A stretch of DNA of 64,000 bases. It comes from Panulirus ornatus. Lineage: Eukaryota; Arthropoda; Malacostraca; Decapoda; Palinuridae. Location: assembly GCF_036320965.1 (NCBI RefSeq), contig NC_092276.1:6575782-6639781 (forward strand), read 5' to 3'. The translations under genes and the position numbers were made by a program. This document shows positions 60,601 through 64,000 of the stretch, one piece after another (positions within the stretch are counted from its first letter, which is position 1; every line of letters starts with the position of its first letter). The notes under the pieces were generated by a model. It was not told the DNA's origin. It ran no database searches and saw only the letters and a list, made by a program, of their open reading frames with translations.

Positions 60601-61440
60601 AAATGTGGACAAGCTTAGGGAAGGGCCGCCCCAGCTAGAAATTCGAGAAAAAGATTGTAGGACAGGCAACTCCAAGACAGGAGGCTGGAAAGGCCCAGGG
60701 AAGGACTGACAGTAGACAGTTTACGAAGTGAAGTAAAGGAAGCGCGCCAACAGATCCGTGACTTGCAGATAAGCCTGCAAAACTTAAGGGTGGAAGTGAG
60801 GAAGACACGGGCCGCTGGGAATACAGGGGCGAGGAGGGATATAGTGGGAGAGCGGCCCCTTTGTCTAGTCGGTGCTTTGAGTGTGGGATACAAGGCACAG
60901 TGGAGGAATGGACGAGAGATCAGACGTGGCGAACGAACAGGACCATCCCTGCCTATCAACAATACTGTCTCAGGAGGGACACCACAAGGCCACTAAGGGA
61001 AGTGCAACATTATAAAAACCGGCGGAAAACGAAGCAACTATGTTGAGAAGAGCCCACCATTAGGGGAGAGATCAGGAGGCTCAAAGGTGCTGATCTGTAA
61101 GGATGTTAAACTGATTGGCCGTTCAAAGGCTACCTATGAATGTACGAATGGGAGGAACGGATGTTTGGTCCAGCCTGGACTCTGGGAGCGAAGTCTCGTG
61201 TCGGAAGAATTATACCGTGGAGAACTGGAGCCCAAGGGATATACCTTTGAGGACCTTGGCGAATTGACACTAAGGGCAGCCGATGAAGGGGCGATTCCTT
61301 ACACTGGGTACAAAGTACTGGATAGCAGGGAGAGTAATTACAGGGTGTGGATTGCTGATACGGAGGTCGCTAGATGGTCAGCCCCGAAAGGACCAGTGTT
61401 GGGTGGAGATGCGGGACAAATAACGGCTTAGGGTACTACC
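60601..61440 (+). mobile_element. Decayed LTR-type retroelement gag/protease fragment
   Basis: One frame gives RCFECGIQGTVEEW (near 60866-60910), a CCHC zinc-knuckle relic in which the expected His is Thr and the last Cys is lost. Upstream is a basic, coiled-coil-like stretch (LQISLQNLRVEVRK). A later open frame (61087-61431) contains LTLRAADEGAIPYTGYKVLD and GPVLGGDAG, resembling the retropepsin-like region after gag in Gypsy-type elements, but without a clear catalytic DTG/DSG triad. Frames change between the parts. No LTRs or polymerase are seen, and LINE copy O cuts it off at 61483. It is a dead remnant. Confidence 0.6.
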
Positions 61441-61482
61441 AACCCAGCTTGGATATGCACCTAAAACGCAGAGCAAAATCCG

Positions 61483-62885
61483 CGTGTAGGAAGAGAGGAA
61501 AGTGGTTGGTTCTCAGTGAATGTAAGTTTGCGGCAGGGGTGTGATGTCTCCATGACGGTTTAATTTGTTTATGGATGGGGTTGTTAGGGAGGTGAATGCA
61601 AGAGTTTTGGAAAGAGGGGCAAGTATGCAGTCTGTTGGGGATGAGAGAGCTTGGGAAGTGAGTCAGTTGTTGTTCTCTGATGATACAGTGCTGGTGGCTG
61701 ATTCACGTGAGAAACTGCAGAAGCTGGTGACTGAGTTTGGTAAAGTGTGTGAAAGAAGAAAGTTGAGAGTAAATGTGAATAAGAGCAAGGTTATTAGGTA
61801 CAGTAGGGTTGAGGGTCAAGTCAATTGCGAGGTAAGTTTGAATGGAGAAAAACTGGAGGAAGTAAAGTGTTTTAGATATCTGGGAGTGGATCTGGCAGCG
61901 GATGGAACCATGGAAGCGGAAGTAAATCATAGGGTGGGGGAGGGGGCGAAAATTCTGGGAGCCTTGAAGAATGCTTGGAAGTCGAGAACATTATCTCGGA
62001 AAGCAAAAATGGGTATATTTGAAGGAATAGTGGTTACAACAATGTTGTATGGTTGCGAGGCATGGGCTATGGATAGAGTTGTGCGCAGGAGGGTGGATGT
62101 GCTGGAAATGAGATGTTTGAGGACAATATGTGGTGTGAGGTGGTTTGATCGAGTAAGTAATGTAAGGGTAAGAGAGATATGTGGAAATAAAAAGAGTGTG
62201 GTTGAGAGAGCAGAAGAGGGTGTTTTGAAATGGTTTGGTCACATGGAGAGAATGAGTGAGGAAAGATTAACCAAGAGGATATATGTGTGAGAGATGGAGG
62301 GAACGAGGAGAAGTGGGAGACCAAATTGGAGGTGGAAAGATGGAGTGAAAAAGATTTTGAGTGATCGGGGCCTAAACATGCAGGAGGGTGAAAGGCGTGC
62401 AAGTAATAGAGTGAACTGGAACGATGTGGTATACCGGGGTCGACGTGCTGTCAATGGATTGAACCAGGGCATGTGAAGCGTCTGGGGTAAACCATGGAAA
62501 GTTTTGTGGGTCCTGGATGTGGAAAGGGAGCTGTGGTTTCGGTGCATTATTACATGACAGCTAGAGACTGAGTGTGAACGAATGGGGCCTTTGCTGTGTT
62601 TTCCTAGCGCTACCTCGCACACATGAGGGGGGGAGGGGGTTGTTATTCCATGTGTGGCGAGGTGGCGATGGGAATAAATAAAGGCAGACAGTATGAATTA
62701 TGTACATGTGTATATATGTATATGTCTGTGTGTGTATATATATGTATACATTGAGATGTATTGGTATGTATATTTGCGTGTGTGGACGTGTATGTATATA
62801 CATGCGTATGTGGGTGGGTTGGGGCCCTTCTTTCGTCTGTTTCCTTGCGCTACCTCGCTAACGCGGGAGACAGCGACAAAGAAAA
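61483..62885 (+). mobile_element. RTE-like LINE copy O, older subfamily, 5'-truncated
   Basis: It begins at RVGREESGWFSVNV and runs to the long C-terminus VYRGRRAVNGLNQGM (stop 62474-62476), followed by the long-form 3' UTR. A 2-nt loss near 61540 and a Trp to TGA change at 61553-61555 break the start. Ser to TGA at 62288-62290 splits the C-terminal part. RT motif C reads FSDD. It is non-functional. Confidence 0.9.
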
Positions 62886-62886
62886 A

Positions 62887-62918
<32 letters not shown>

Positions 62919-62921
62919 GAG
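62886..62921. repeat. Short (TA)n tract between LINE copies O and P
   Basis: TA dinucleotides with one cat interruption, then gagaga. Confidence 0.9.
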
Positions 62922-64000
62922 AGAGATGCTCTGTGGAAGGTATTAAGAATATATGGTGTGGGAGGCAAGTTGTTAGAAGCAGTGAAAAGTTTTTATCGAG
63001 GATGTAAGGCATGTGTACGTGTAGGAAGAGAGGAAAGTGATTGGTTCTCAGTGAATGTAGGTTTGCAGCAGGGGTGTGTGATATCTCCATGGTTGTTTAA
63101 TTTGTTTATGGATGGGGTTGTTAGGGAGGTAAATGCAAGAGTTTTGGAAAGAGGGGCAAGTATGAAGTCTGTTGGGGATGAGAGAGCTTGGGAAGTGAGT
63201 CAGTTGTTGTTCGCTGATGATACAGCGCTGGTGGCTGATTCATGTGAGAAACCGCAGAAGCTGGTGACTGAGCTTGGTAAAGTGTGTGAAAGAAGAAAGT
63301 TAAGAGTAAATGTGAATAAGAGCAAGGTTATTAGGTACAGTAGGGTTGAGAGTCAAGTCAATTGGGAGGTAAGTTTGAATGGAGAAAAACTGGAGGAAGT
63401 AAAGTGTTTTAGATATCTGGGAGTGGATCTGGCAGCGGATGGAACCATGGAAGCGGAAGTGGATCATAGGGTGGGGGAGGGGGCGAAAATCCTGGGAGCC
63501 TTGAAGAATGTGTGGAAGTCGAGAACATTATCTCGGAAAGCAAAAATGGGTATGTTTGAAGGAATAGTGGTTCCAACAATGTTGTATGGTTGCGAGGCGT
63601 GGACTATGGATAGAGTTGTGCGCAGGAGGATGGATGTGCTGGAAATGAGATGTTTGAGGGCAATGTGTGGTGTGAGGTGGTTTGATCGAGTAAGTAACGT
63701 AAGGGTAAGAGAGATGTGTGGAAATAAAAAGAGCGTGGTTGAGAGAGCAGAAGAGGGTGTTTTGAAATGGTTTGGGCACATGGAGAGAATGAGTGAGGAA
63801 AGATTGACTAAGAGGATATATGTGTCGGAGGTGGAGGGAACGAGGAGAAGTGGGAGACCAAATTGGAGGTGGAAAGATGGAGTGAAAAAGATTTTGTGTG
63901 ATCGGGGCCTGAACATGCAGGAGGGTGAAAGGAGGGCAAGGAATAGAGTGAATTAGATCGATGTGGTATACCGGGGTTGACGTGCTGTCAGTGGATTGAA
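62922..64000 (+). mobile_element. RTE-like LINE copy P, running off the window end
   Basis: It starts in [20 protein letters not shown], just after RT motif A, and is open through motif B (GLQQGCVISP, with Arg to Gln), motif [12 protein letters not shown] (63210-63245) and the C-terminal region to NRVN, where Trp has become a stop (aattag, 63951-63956). The young-type ending VYRG follows out of use. The 3' UTR is cut by the end of the window. Confidence 0.9.

Noticed and set aside
60615..60962. 115-codon - strand frame
   Set aside because: It lies opposite the zinc-knuckle and coiled-coil-like part of the retroelement relic and has no recognisable features of its own.

Overview
The window looks like repeat-dense nuclear DNA of an arthropod, most likely a decapod crustacean. 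The evidence is an RTE-like LINE family in many copies, a short (CCTAA)n/(TTAGG)n arthropod-type telomeric tract, very long (TA)n, (CT)n and (ATT)n microsatellites, and split-gene structure. The species assignment is inference. I see no bacterial gene, CRISPR array, tRNA or rRNA. Most long open frames lie inside tandem repeats or antisense to the LINE and are not genes.

Only one host gene is supported. It is a two-exon gene on the + strand (coding 50379-50631 joined to 57987-58285, 183 aa) for a secreted protein of unknown family: signal peptide, acidic spacer, a possible RFPR processing site, and a C-terminal domain I do not recognise. Its 7,355-bp intron is almost wholly two minisatellites, one with 48-bp units that each carry a copy of the gene's own 5' splice site, and one with 30-bp units.

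Mobile DNA lies in three blocks (4.4-14.9 kb, 26.7-33.0 kb, 46.5-49.8 kb) plus 59.2-64.0 kb. The dominant element is a non-LTR retrotransposon with one ~998-aa endonuclease/reverse transcriptase ORF. I label its copies A-K and N-P. Most are bounded by (TA)n or (ATT)n tracts, often on both sides. A ~240-bp non-autonomous SINE-like element (five copies) ends in a tail resembling the LINE tail. A third repeat, present twice (once as a head-to-head inverted pair), carries a hammerhead-ribozyme-like core and may be a Penelope-like terminal repeat. Older relics are CR1-like reverse transcriptase fragments at 41.7-43.3 kb and a decayed gag/protease region of an LTR-type retroelement at 60.6-61.4 kb.

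Layout: 0-2.7 kb minisatellites; 2.7-4.3 kb unassigned; 4.4-14.9 kb LINE/SINE/foldback block; 15.5-25.7 kb six large minisatellites and one smaller one (19, 30, 23, 29, 27 and 48-bp units, unassigned DNA between); 26.7-33.0 kb nested LINEs and SINE-like copies; 33.2-40.6 kb three minisatellites (37, 32, 26 bp); 40.6-46.5 kb CR1 relics, a 41-bp minisatellite and unassigned DNA; 46.5-49.8 kb LINE/SINE/foldback block; 50.3-59.0 kb the secreted-protein gene; 59.2-64.0 kb LINE copies and the LTR-element relic. Minisatellites make up about 24 kb of the 64 kb by my estimate. The elements interact as autonomous and non-autonomous partners, with the LINE probably mobilising the SINE-like element. The host gene appears functionally unrelated to them.
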